Source: SIG710 sp045651985 (GTDB taxonomy: Bacteria > Bacillota > Clostridia > Oscillospirales > CAG-272). Taken from it: DNA of 64,000 nucleotides. Positions 39,335 through 47,124 of the stretch are shown here, piece by piece. The stretch is from positions 1-64,000 of the forward strand of contig JAZRTK010000010.1 in NCBI GenBank assembly GCA_045651985.1. Direction: 5' to 3'. A program made the position numbers and the translations under genes. Numbering within the stretch: position 1 is the stretch's first letter; each line of letters begins with the position of its first letter. Under the pieces are notes generated by a model. That model saw only the letters and a list, made by a program, of their open reading frames with translations, was not told the origin of the DNA and did not search any database.

Positions 39335-40804
39335 ATGGAATCCATAGTAAGTAAGATTCAAAACAGAAAAGCGCTTCCCATAAGACTCGTGCAGTTCGGT
39401 GAGGGAAATTTTTTACGCGCGTTCGTTGACTACATGGTAGACCGCGCAAACGAGGCGGGTATCATGGACTGCGGTATCGCTGTCGTAAAGCCCATTGAGT
39501 TCGGGTCTCTTGAACGCTTTGAAAAGCAAGATAATCTTTACACGGTAAATCTCAGAGGAAAGCTGGACGGAGAGGTTATAAATTCCTCTCATGTCGTCAC
39601 GAGCATTGAAAAGACCGTGGATATATACAGCGATCCGGATTCCTATATGGAACTCTCCAGACTTGAAACCCTTCGTTTCGTAGTATCGAATACTACCGAG
39701 GCGGGTATCGTACTTGATCTGAACGATAAAATTGACGGTATTCCGTCCACATACCCAGGCAAGCTCACGAAATTCCTTTTTGAGAGATTCAACTGCTTTG
39801 GGGGCGACAAGTCGAAGGGGCTTATTCTTCTGCCCGTTGAGCTTATTGAAAACAACGGCGGAAAGCTGAAGGAATGTGTTCTTGCGCTGGCAAATGCTTG
39901 GGGGCTTGGCGCGCAATTTTCGTCGTGGATCGAGGAAGCCTGCATCTTCTGCTCAACGCTCGTTGACCGCATCGTTACGGGTTATCCCCGCGACGAGGCA
40001 GAGCAGATCTGCGAAGGGCTGGGATACAGCGACGAGCTTCTTGACGTTGGTGAGCCCTTTGGACTTTGGGTAATTGAAAGCGAGCGCGATATTTCCTCCG
40101 AGCTTCCCCTTGACCGCGCGGGCATGCCCGTTGTGTTTACCGACGATCAGAGACCTTACCGCGAGAGAAAGGTAAGGATCCTCAATGGCGCGCACACTTC
40201 CACAGTACTTTTGGGTTGGCTCTCCGGACTTCCCATCGTTCGCGAATGTATGGAGGATAAGGTCATACGCGCATTTATGGAAAAGGCTGTTGGCGAGGAG
40301 ATCGCGCCGCAGGTAAAGCTCCCCGCAGACGAGGTCGCGGCTTTCGCTGAGGCGGTGTACGAGAGATTTGAAAATCCCTTTATCCGCCACAGCGTTCTTG
40401 ATATTTCCCTCAATTCCGTTTCCAAATGGAAGAGCAGGATACTGCCTTCCTTTAAGGACTATTTTGAAAAGAACGGCAAAATCGCGCCTGCTTTGACTAT
40501 GTCTATGGCAGGTCTCCTTGCGTTCTACGGTGCAGGTGAGTACATAGACGGTAAGATCGAAGCAAAGCGTCCTTGCGACGGCACACCTTACACGGTGCGC
40601 GACGATGCGGAGGCTCTCGCGTTCATCGCCGAGAACAGCCAAAAACCTTCTGCACAGTATGCAAAGGCGGTTCTTTCAAACGAAAAGTTCTGGGGCGAGG
40701 ACCTTTGCTCCTATCCTCGGTTCTGCGAGACGGTTGCATCTTACCTTGACGCGTTCAAGGCAGACGGCGTAAAGGAAACTGTTGCAAAGCTTGTTGAGGC
40801 TTGA
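39335..40804 (+). CDS. uxaB: Tagaturonate reductase
   Basis: NADH-dependent reduction of tagaturonate to altronate. The 489 residues are of the mannitol-dehydrogenase family: LVQFGEGNFLRAFVDYMVD at the N-terminal Rossmann start, SNTTEAGI, and KVRILNGAHTSTVLLGWLSG with the catalytic region. UxaB is favoured over fructuronate reductase (UxuB) because uxaA follows. The ATG follows AAAAGGAGAAAAAAT. First gene of uxaB-uxaA. Confidence 0.93.
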   Translation: MESIVSKIQNRKALPIRLVQFGEGNFLRAFVDYMVDRANEAGIMDCGIAVVKPIEFGSLERFEKQDNLYTVNLRGKLDGEVINSSHVVTSIEKTVDIYSDPDSYMELSRLETLRFVVSNTTEAGIVLDLNDKIDGIPSTYPGKLTKFLFERFNCFGGDKSKGLILLPVELIENNGGKLKECVLALANAWGLGAQFSSWIEEACIFCSTLVDRIVTGYPRDEAEQICEGLGYSDELLDVGEPFGLWVIESERDISSELPLDRAGMPVVFTDDQRPYRERKVRILNGAHTSTVLLGWLSGLPIVRECMEDKVIRAFMEKAVGEEIAPQVKLPADEVAAFAEAVYERFENPFIRHSVLDISLNSVSKWKSRILPSFKDYFEKNGKIAPALTMSMAGLLAFYGAGEYIDGKIEAKRPCDGTPYTVRDDAEALAFIAENSQKPSAQYAKAVLSNEKFWGEDLCSYPRFCETVASYLDAFKADGVKETVAKLVEA

Positions 40805-40819
40805 TTTTTGGAGATTAAA

Positions 40820-42298
40820 ATGAACGTATTAAAGATACATGAAAAGGATAACGTTGCCGTTGCGTTGACGGCGGCAGCCGCAGGCGAAAAGATTGCCGTT
40901 AACGGCGTTGAAATAACGCTTTTTGAGGATATCCCGGCAGGTCACAAGGTGGCTCTGCGGGCGATCAACGCGGGCGAGAACGTAATAAAATACGGCTTTC
41001 CCATCGGACATGCAAAGGAAAATATCGAGGCGGGACACCACGTCCATTGCCACAACCTTGCGTCCAACCTTTCGGGACTGCTTTCCTACGAATATACCCC
41101 CGATTACACGGAATTGAAGAAGACCACACCGGGCACATTCATGGGCTACAAGAGAAAGGACGGCCGCGTTGGAATCCGCAACGAGGTCTGGATAATCCCC
41201 ACCGTCGGCTGCGTAAACGCCATTGCCAAGGAGATCGAGGACCGTTCAAAGGAGTTTGCGGCAGGCTCGGTGGAGGGAGTTTTCTCCTACGCTCACCCCT
41301 ACGGCTGTTCACAGCTTGGCGACGACCACGAAAACACTCAAAAGGCTCTTTGCGGACTTATAAATCATCCCAACGCAGGCGCGGTTTTGGTGCTTTGCCT
41401 TGGTTGCGAGAACAACACCGCAGAGCAGATGAAAGCTATGCTTGGTGACTACGACACAGAGCGTATCCGCTTCCTCGTTTGCCAGGAGGTCGAGGACGAA
41501 ATTTCGGAGGGCACGAAGATGGTTTCCGAGCTTTGTCAGTACGCTTCTCAATTTGAAAGGGAAGAGTGCGGCGCGGATAAGCTGATAATCGGTCTGAAAT
41601 GCGGCGGCTCAGACGGTTTTTCGGGAATTACCGCAAATCCTCTTGTGGGCTCGTTCTCGGACCATCTGATTTCGGGCGGCGGCTCGACTATCTTGACCGA
41701 AGTTCCCGAAATGTTCGGCGCGGGGACCATCTTGATGAACCGTTGCCGTACACGGGAGGTTTTTGAGGAATGTGTAAGTCTTATCAACAACTTCAAAGAA
41801 TATTTCCGCCGTCACGGAGAGAAGATAAATGAAAATCCCTCTCCCGGAAACAAGGCGGGCGGTATTTCAACACTTGAGGACAAGTCGCTCGGTTGCACAC
41901 AGAAGGGCGGAACGGCAGTGGTCGAGGACGTGCTCACTTACGGCGAGCCCGTAAAGAAAAACGGACTCTCTCTCCTGCAAGCTCCCGGAAACGACCTGGT
42001 GGCATCGTTGGCGTTAGCGGTATCGGGCGCTCACATGGTGCTATTTACTACGGGTCGCGGAACACCATTCGGCTGTCCCGTTCCTACCGTTAAAATATCC
42101 AGCAACACAAGTCTTTTCGAACACAAAAGCGGCTGGATAGATTTTGACGCAGGCGAATTGGCTCGCGGCAAAAGTATGGACAAGGTAACCAAGGAATTTT
42201 ACGATTTCGTTTTGTCGGTAGCATCCGGCGAGAAGACCAAGAGTGAGCGCATGGACAAGCGCGACCTTGCGATCTTCAAGGACGGAGTAACACTTTAA
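40820..42298 (+). CDS. uxaA: Altronate dehydratase
   Basis: Dehydrates D-altronate to 2-keto-3-deoxygluconate. The ATG at 40820 follows TTTTGGAGATTAAA; an in-frame TTG twelve bases upstream contains the Shine-Dalgarno sequence itself and is rejected. The 492 residues comprise an N-terminal SAF domain (about 1-90, HVHCHNLAS) and the UxaA/GarD C-terminal domain with GYKRKDGRVGIRNEVWIIP, HPYGCSQLGDD, CLGCENN and GLKCGGSDGFSG. Downstream kdgK/kdgA genes for KDG use are not in this window. Confidence 0.95.
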   Translation: MNVLKIHEKDNVAVALTAAAAGEKIAVNGVEITLFEDIPAGHKVALRAINAGENVIKYGFPIGHAKENIEAGHHVHCHNLASNLSGLLSYEYTPDYTELKKTTPGTFMGYKRKDGRVGIRNEVWIIPTVGCVNAIAKEIEDRSKEFAAGSVEGVFSYAHPYGCSQLGDDHENTQKALCGLINHPNAGAVLVLCLGCENNTAEQMKAMLGDYDTERIRFLVCQEVEDEISEGTKMVSELCQYASQFEREECGADKLIIGLKCGGSDGFSGITANPLVGSFSDHLISGGGSTILTEVPEMFGAGTILMNRCRTREVFEECVSLINNFKEYFRRHGEKINENPSPGNKAGGISTLEDKSLGCTQKGGTAVVEDVLTYGEPVKKNGLSLLQAPGNDLVASLALAVSGAHMVLFTTGRGTPFGCPVPTVKISSNTSLFEHKSGWIDFDAGELARGKSMDKVTKEFYDFVLSVASGEKTKSERMDKRDLAIFKDGVTL

Positions 42299-42303
42299 AA
42301 AAC

Positions 42304-42337
42304 AAGGGAGATGCTTTTGCATCTCCCTTATTTTTTT
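42304..42337. terminator. Terminator of uxaBA (shared)
   Basis: An 11-bp stem AAGGGAGATGC/GCATCTCCCTT with TTTT loop and T-run; overlaps the stop codon of the convergent gene. Confidence 0.88.
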
Positions 42338-42693
42338 GTGAGATTTTCGTAGTGTGACAGCATTCGGTCGTAAATTTTTTTAGCTTCGGTCAGCCGTCGG
42401 TAGACGGTGCGGTCGTCCATAAAATTTGCGGCGGCAAAGCAACGTATACGCGAACTTATCTGCGAAGCCTTTATCGGTATGCAAGGCGCGCCGCCGTATA
42501 CGGCACGCGCCGCCTCGGCGCACTCGCTCTTTCCCGATATTTCAAGATGACGATAGGTGTCCCGCACGGCAAGCATCGAGCTTGCGGTATCGGAGCCCAG
42601 CCTTGAAACAACTAAAAGGAAACTCAACGGTGTTTTTTTATGCAGCTCCAGCGCGCCGTAAACAGCAAACGCCGCAGATGCGGACAGTTTCAT
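42328..42693 (-). CDS. Hypothetical protein
   Basis: A 121-residue basic protein starting at the ATG after GGGGAGGTGATGAA. I do not recognise a family. The C-terminal half contains a helical DRTVYRRLTEAKKIYDRML segment that might be DNA-binding. Three cysteines, no membrane helix. Single gene between uxaA and the HPr-like gene, with no clear promoter seen. Confidence 0.6.
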   Translation of the reverse strand: MKLSASAAFAVYGALELHKKTPLSFLLVVSRLGSDTASSMLAVRDTYRHLEISGKSECAEAARAVYGGAPCIPIKASQISSRIRCFAAANFMDDRTVYRRLTEAKKIYDRMLSHYENLTKK

Positions 42694-42818
42694 TTCATCA
42701 CCTCCCCGCATATCATATCAAATGAATGTTTCGCGGGCTTTTTGGAAAGGTAAAAAAACAAAAAATTCGGTTACTGTGTGACTTGTTTTTAACGAAGTGA
42801 TAAAAATCGTTCTTTGCC

Positions 42819-42847
42819 TTGACAAGAAAGGGTTTATGAGGTATAAT
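42819..42847 (+). promoter_or_regulatory. Promoter of the HPr-like gene
   Basis: TTGACA (42819-42824), 17 bases, TATAAT (42842-42847). Confidence 0.88.
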
Positions 42848-42877
42848 TAGAAAAATCGATTTAGGAGGTCTTATTAA

Positions 42878-43108
42878 ATGACAACAGTAAATATTCGTCT
42901 CACGACACTTGAGGACGTCCGCCGTTTCGTGAATACGGTTACAAAGTACGATATCGAAATAGACCTTTGCTCGGGACGTTACGTGGTCGATGCAAAGTCC
43001 ATTATGGGAATCTTCTCTCTTGACCTGCTTTCTCCTATTAAACTGACTGCTCACACAGACGACACCTCGGCTCTGTTTGCAGATCTGAAAGATTTCATCA
43101 TAGAATAA
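42878..43108 (+). CDS. HPr-like protein lacking the phosphorylatable histidine
   Basis: A 76-residue HPr-fold protein. It keeps the regulatory serine motif VDAKSIMGIFSL (Ser41, matching HPr Ser46), the target of HPr kinase in Bacillota, but the N-terminal segment has no histidine where HPr carries His15. It therefore cannot pass phosphate in the sugar phosphotransferase chain and resembles Crh, a purely regulatory HPr of catabolite control (inference). Strong promoter, GGAGGTCTTATTAA ribosome binding site and terminator; monocistronic. Confidence 0.85.
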   Translation: MTTVNIRLTTLEDVRRFVNTVTKYDIEIDLCSGRYVVDAKSIMGIFSLDLLSPIKLTAHTDDTSALFADLKDFIIE

Positions 43109-43112
43109 AATA

Positions 43113-43137
43113 GGAAGGGCGGGCAACCGCCCTTTTT
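43113..43137 (+). terminator. Terminator of the HPr-like gene
   Basis: An 8-bp stem AAGGGCGG/CCGCCCTT, GCAA tetraloop, T-run. Confidence 0.88.
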
Positions 43138-43162
43138 ACAAAAACGAAGGGAAAAAGAGAGC

Positions 43163-44050
43163 ATGAAAACGTCACTTGTGATACTTGCCGCGGGGATCGG
43201 ATTGAGATTTGGCGGCGGAGTGAAGCAAATAGCGCCCGTAGGACCAAACGGAGAAATAATCATTGATTATTCTATCCGCGATGCTCTTGAAGCGGGCTTT
43301 AATAAGGTGGTTTTCGTTATCAGACGGGATATTGAGCAGGATTTCCGTGAGGTGATCGGCAACAAGACCGAAAAGCTGTGCGAGGTCGAGTACGTTTTTC
43401 AGGACAAGACCGATTTGCCGTACACACCCGTGTGCGCCTCAAACCGTCAAAAGCCCTGGGGCACGACTCACGCGCTTTACAGCTGCCGCGACGTCCTAAA
43501 AGAGCCTTTTCTCATCATAAATGCTGACGATTATTACGGCAAGAGCGCTTATAGAAAGGCTCATGATTTTCTTGTTTCCGAGAGAGGTTGGAATGACTAC
43601 GGAATGGTCGCTTTCCGACTTGGAAATACCCTCAGCGATAACGGAGGCGTGACCCGCGGTGTATGCTATGCTGACAGTCGGGGCTGGCTTGCCGAAGTAA
43701 AAGAGACTTACGGCATCGAGAAAAAGGACGAAGGTGCGGTGGCAGACGGAAAGATAGTTCCCGGCGACACGCTCGTTTCCATGAACATGTGGTGCTTTAC
43801 TCCCTCGATCTTTTCCGAGGTGGAGGCGCAGTTGACCGAGTTCCTGCGCAGATTGCCCGACGAGGATATAAAGAGTGAGCACGTTCTGCCTACCATGGTG
43901 GGAGAAATGCTGTCTGGCGGCCGAGGTCGTGTCAAGGTGCTTGAATCCGAGGACACGTGGGTTGGCGTGACTTACGCCGAAGACAAGCCCTACGTTCAAA
44001 GTTATTTTAAAGATCTTATCGCTCGCGGAGTTTATCCCCATAAGCTGTAA
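43163..44050 (+). CDS. Nucleotidyltransferase family protein
   Basis: A 295-residue sugar-phosphate nucleotidylyltransferase-like protein (GT-A fold). The start shows the nucleotide-binding loop VILAAGIGLRFGGGVKQ and the metal motif LIINADDYYG (Asp pair near 119-120); GTTHALY and SMNMWCF fit the family. The exact nucleotide and sugar are not readable; such genes often serve surface glycans. It lies alone between a terminator and the convergent FkbM gene. Confidence 0.8.
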   Translation: MKTSLVILAAGIGLRFGGGVKQIAPVGPNGEIIIDYSIRDALEAGFNKVVFVIRRDIEQDFREVIGNKTEKLCEVEYVFQDKTDLPYTPVCASNRQKPWGTTHALYSCRDVLKEPFLIINADDYYGKSAYRKAHDFLVSERGWNDYGMVAFRLGNTLSDNGGVTRGVCYADSRGWLAEVKETYGIEKKDEGAVADGKIVPGDTLVSMNMWCFTPSIFSEVEAQLTEFLRRLPDEDIKSEHVLPTMVGEMLSGGRGRVKVLESEDTWVGVTYAEDKPYVQSYFKDLIARGVYPHKL

Positions 44051-44051
44051 A

Positions 44052-44074
44052 AAAGCCCGCCAGAGACGGGCTTT
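44052..44074. terminator. Hairpin between nucleotidyltransferase and FkbM genes
   Basis: An 8-bp stem AAAGCCCG/CGGGCTTT between convergent genes; the T-run is short (CTTTGG on plus, TTTTTTAC on minus), so it works better for the minus strand. Confidence 0.6.
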
Positions 44075-44080
44075 GGATAG

Positions 44081-45154
44081 TTATTTTATTGCGTAAAGAT
44101 TCAAGTCCCACGCGGGAAGGTAGGAAAAACGGCGAAGATAAAGCTTGTAGCAGGGGTTCATTGCGTGTATCGTCAGAGGAAGCTCAAAAATATCCTCGCT
44201 TCGGTGGTACATGGATACCAGCAGGTCGGGAGCAAATCGGGAGATCGTTTGAGCCGAGCCGAAAAGAGCTTGGCGTTCCGAGCCTTCAACGTCGTATTTG
44301 ATATAGTCTACGGCGCGGACGCCGAGAATATTGTCAAGTGCGTCGACCTTGACTTCCTTTGTTTTCTTGCCCGTCTGAGAAATATTTGCGTTGCGGTTCC
44401 CGCTTCCGTCAAAGAAAAGTGTGTCGGTATGGCTCCAAGCCCCGACGTTATGAAGTTCAAGCTGCAAACGGTCTTCACCTTGCGCGTATTCGGACAGCTT
44501 GCGAAAATTTCGTGAGTCAGGCTCAAGAGCCACGGCAAGCTCAAGATTGGGAGCGTACTGAAGAAGCTCTCGCACAGTATCCCCGTTGTACGCGCCAAGG
44601 TCGGCGTAAGTGCGGTATTCGTTAGGACGCAATATTTCGCGGTAAACGGTTTGGCGGTCGGTCTCGCTTGCGCGGAGGTGGGAGATCTTTCCCGTGAGCT
44701 TTGCATTTATGACGCTCTCGTATACGCGAACAGACTCCTCGTCTGCAAAAAGGGAAGCGCACCGCTCGATCTTGTCCATATTTTCATCAACAAACTCCCG
44801 TGTAAAAAGAGTTTCGCCGAAAACGGGCACGTCGGGCACGTAAAGCTCGGTCTCCTGTGATATAGTGTAGATTCGGTCGAGCACATCGGTAAGGGAAGTG
44901 GCAAATGACACAAGGACGATAAACTCCTTGTATTTTGCCTTGATCTCGCTGTAGGACAAGACTTTTTTGCTGTGAAAAGCGTGACCTCGGACAAATCCGT
45001 CGCTGGCAAAGAAGTCGCAGACCTCGATCCCGTATTTTTCACATACGGACAGGATCTTGTCGGCACCGTTTCCCATTCCGTACATGACCACGGGCTTGTC
45101 GGTTTTTTTCAGATACGTCCAAATATCATTTTTTTCAATATATAAATTTTTCAT
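44081..45154 (-). CDS. FkbM-family methyltransferase
   Basis: A 357-residue protein. The N-terminal ~110 residues form a Rossmann-like segment (VVMYGMGNGADKIL) seen in some polysaccharide-related FkbM proteins. The C-terminal domain is a SAM-dependent methyltransferase with the FkbM signs YADLGAYNGDTVREL (SAM loop), VALEPDSRNFRKL and DYIKYDVEGSERQAL. It probably O-methylates a glycan or secondary metabolite (family knowledge). Opposite to the HIT gene, with 47 bases between starts. Confidence 0.85.
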   Translation of the reverse strand: MKNLYIEKNDIWTYLKKTDKPVVMYGMGNGADKILSVCEKYGIEVCDFFASDGFVRGHAFHSKKVLSYSEIKAKYKEFIVLVSFATSLTDVLDRIYTISQETELYVPDVPVFGETLFTREFVDENMDKIERCASLFADEESVRVYESVINAKLTGKISHLRASETDRQTVYREILRPNEYRTYADLGAYNGDTVRELLQYAPNLELAVALEPDSRNFRKLSEYAQGEDRLQLELHNVGAWSHTDTLFFDGSGNRNANISQTGKKTKEVKVDALDNILGVRAVDYIKYDVEGSERQALFGSAQTISRFAPDLLVSMYHRSEDIFELPLTIHAMNPCYKLYLRRFSYLPAWDLNLYAIK

Positions 45155-45173
45155 TTAGCACCCTAATTTTTGA

Positions 45174-45195
45174 GCCGCTGTGCGGCAGAATGGAG
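45174..45195 (+). promoter_or_regulatory. GC hairpin before the HIT gene ribosome binding site
   Basis: GCCGC (45174-45178), TGT loop, GCGGC (45182-45186), then AGAATGGAG. Third of four matching leader hairpins. Confidence 0.45.
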
Positions 45196-45201
45196 ATAAA
45201 A

Positions 45202-45540
45202 ATGGATTGCTTGTTTTGTAAAATAGTAGCGGGGGACATTCCCTCGTCTAAAGTCTACGAGGACGATTACGCTTACGCCTTCCGCGATATCAACCCTCAA
45301 GCGCCCGTGCATATCCTCATCGTTCCAAAGGAGCATATTCCTTCTGTAGACGGTATCACAGAGGAGAACAGCACAGTCATTGCAAAGATCTTTGAGGCTA
45401 TTCCAAAGATCGCGTCACAGGAAAAACTTGGCGGCGGCTACCGCGTCATTTCAAACTGCGGCGACCACGCCTGTCAGAGCGTAAAGCATCTGCATTTCCA
45501 CATTGTTGGCGGTGCTCAGCTTTCCGAGCAAATGGCATAA
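45202..45540 (+). CDS. HIT-family nucleotide hydrolase/transferase
   Basis: A 112-residue protein of the HINT branch with CLFCKIVAGDIPSSKVYED at the N-terminus and the histidine triad HLHFHIVGG near the C-terminus, acting on nucleoside phosphoramidates or similar (family knowledge). Two in-frame ATGs exist; I take the second (45202) because the first, at 45190, contains the GGAGAT Shine-Dalgarno sequence. Confidence 0.93.
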   Translation: MDCLFCKIVAGDIPSSKVYEDDYAYAFRDINPQAPVHILIVPKEHIPSVDGITEENSTVIAKIFEAIPKIASQEKLGGGYRVISNCGDHACQSVKHLHFHIVGGAQLSEQMA

Positions 45541-45550
45541 AAGATAATTT

Positions 45551-45590
45551 TTAACCCGAGAAGCATCTCGCTTCTCGGGTTAATTTTTTT
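45551..45590. terminator. Bidirectional terminator, HIT gene and aspartate kinase
   Basis: A 14-bp stem (45551-45564 with 45570-45583, core ACCCGAGAAGC) with T-run on plus and AT-rich flank on minus. Confidence 0.85.
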
Positions 45591-46905
45591 ATTTTACGAA
45601 TTCGTTGTAGATAGCTACGTGAGCCTTTTTGAGGTCTGCCTCGTCGATACCGATGATGATGTTAAGCTCGCTTGAGCCCTGGTCGATCATGCGAATATTG
45701 ACGCCTGCTTTTGAGGCGGCGTTCAGCACTCTTGCGGCAGTACCCTTAGCCTTGACCATACCGCGGCCAACCACTGCCAGAAGCGCAATACCGTCCGTGA
45801 TAGTGATAGTGTCGGGACGAACGCGTCTCTGCATGGTTGCAAGGAGCTTTTCCTTCTTGTCGGCGATAGCGGCGGTGGAAACGACCACGCACATGGTGTC
45901 AATGCCCGAAGGAAGATGTTCAAAGGATATTTCGTTGTCCTCAAGCACTTCAAGTACCTTGCGTCCAAAGCCCAGCTCTGCGTTCATCATATCCTTTTCG
46001 ATAGTAATAACAGAGAATCCTGCCTTTCCTGCGATACCTGTGATGACCTTGTCGGCATTGTAATCGGCGGTTGAAGGAACTATCATTGTACCCCTCTTTG
46101 AGGGATCGTTTGTATTTTTGATGTTGATCGGAATGTTAGCGAAGCGAACGGGGAAGATAGCGTCCTCGTGAAGAACGGTGGCACCCATGTAGGAAAGCTC
46201 GCGAAGCTCACGGTAGGTGATGGTATCAATGGTGCAGGGGTTCTCGATAACTCTGGGGTCTGCCATCTTGAAGCCGTCAACGTCTGTCCAGTTCTCGTAG
46301 AGATCTGCACTGCAGGCGCGGGCAACGATAGAGCCCGTGATATCGGAGCCACCGCGGGAGAAGGTCTTGATGGTGCCGTTGGGCATTACGCCGTAAAAGC
46401 CGGGAATGACCGCTCTCTTGTGCTGAGCAAGCTCCTCGCGCAAGACCTCGTTTGTCTTGTCCGCGTCGAAGGAACCGTTGTCACGGAAAAGAATAACATT
46501 CTCCGCATCGATAAAATCAAATCCAAGATACTTTGCAAGAATAAGACCGTTTAAGTATTCGCCGCGGCTTGCCGCAAAGTCACGGCCCGAACGATGGCGG
46601 AGCGCGTTCTTTACGTAAGTCAGCTCGCCGCTGATGTCAAAATCAAGTCCTAAGTCGGAAATGATCTCGCAGTATCTCTTTTCGATAAGTCCGAAGTATT
46701 CATCGATATTCTCGCCGCGCTTTACCATTTCATAGCAATTGTAAAGCATATCGGTGACCTTCACGTCATCGGAAAAACGCTTTCCCGGCGCGGAAGGGAT
46801 AACGTAACGTCTTGCGGGGTCGGCTTTGATAATGCCTGCCACCTTACGGAACTGCTCTGCATCTGCAAGCGAGCTTCCGCCGAATTTTACGACTTTAAGC
46901 TGCAT
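45589..46905 (-). CDS. Aspartate kinase
   Basis: Phosphorylates aspartate, the entry to lysine, methionine and threonine synthesis. The 438 residues comprise an amino-acid-kinase domain (VVKFGGSSLADAEQF; FSRGGSDITGSIVA; WTDVDGFKMADPRV) and two C-terminal ACT domains (INIRMIDQGSSELNI) for feedback control. Which amino acid inhibits it cannot be read. The leader has a hairpin GCCGCA/TGCGGC followed by AGATTGGAG; the ATG is 12 bases after GGAG, a rather long spacing. Confidence 0.95.
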   Translation of the reverse strand: MQLKVVKFGGSSLADAEQFRKVAGIIKADPARRYVIPSAPGKRFSDDVKVTDMLYNCYEMVKRGENIDEYFGLIEKRYCEIISDLGLDFDISGELTYVKNALRHRSGRDFAASRGEYLNGLILAKYLGFDFIDAENVILFRDNGSFDADKTNEVLREELAQHKRAVIPGFYGVMPNGTIKTFSRGGSDITGSIVARACSADLYENWTDVDGFKMADPRVIENPCTIDTITYRELRELSYMGATVLHEDAIFPVRFANIPINIKNTNDPSKRGTMIVPSTADYNADKVITGIAGKAGFSVITIEKDMMNAELGFGRKVLEVLEDNEISFEHLPSGIDTMCVVVSTAAIADKKEKLLATMQRRVRPDTITITDGIALLAVVGRGMVKAKGTAARVLNAASKAGVNIRMIDQGSSELNIIIGIDEADLKKAHVAIYNEFVK

Positions 46906-46914
46906 AGTGGTATA

Positions 46915-46940
46915 AACTCCAATCTGCCGCAAAATGCGGC
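46915..46940 (-). promoter_or_regulatory. GC hairpin before the aspartate kinase ribosome binding site
   Basis: GCCGCA (46926-46931), AAA, TGCGGC (46935-46940) on the plus strand; on the transcript it is followed directly by AGATTGGAG. Fourth of the matching leader hairpins. Confidence 0.45.
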
Positions 46941-46964
46941 TTCAAATAAAAAATAGACTATTAT

Positions 46965-46993
46965 ATTATATTTTATAATGCGGGCAAAGTCAA
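46965..46993 (-). promoter_or_regulatory. Promoter of aspartate kinase
   Basis: Minus strand TTGACT (46993-46988), 17 bases, TATAAT (46970-46965). Confidence 0.8.
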
Positions 46994-47058
46994 GTGATTT
47001 TTTGCAGTTTTCGTATATTTTTTGCGGTTTTCTGCATAAAACCGAGGTTTTTAAAAAC

Positions 47059-47087
47059 TTGACAAAAAAAAGAGGGCATGGTATAAT
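47059..47087 (+). promoter_or_regulatory. Promoter of the TerB-ATPase operon
   Basis: TTGACA (47059-47064), 17 bases, TATAAT (47082-47087), 37 bases before the start codon. Confidence 0.88.
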
Positions 47088-47124
47088 ACTATAATACCCA
47101 ATTTTGATATGAGGAGGTGTCGAA

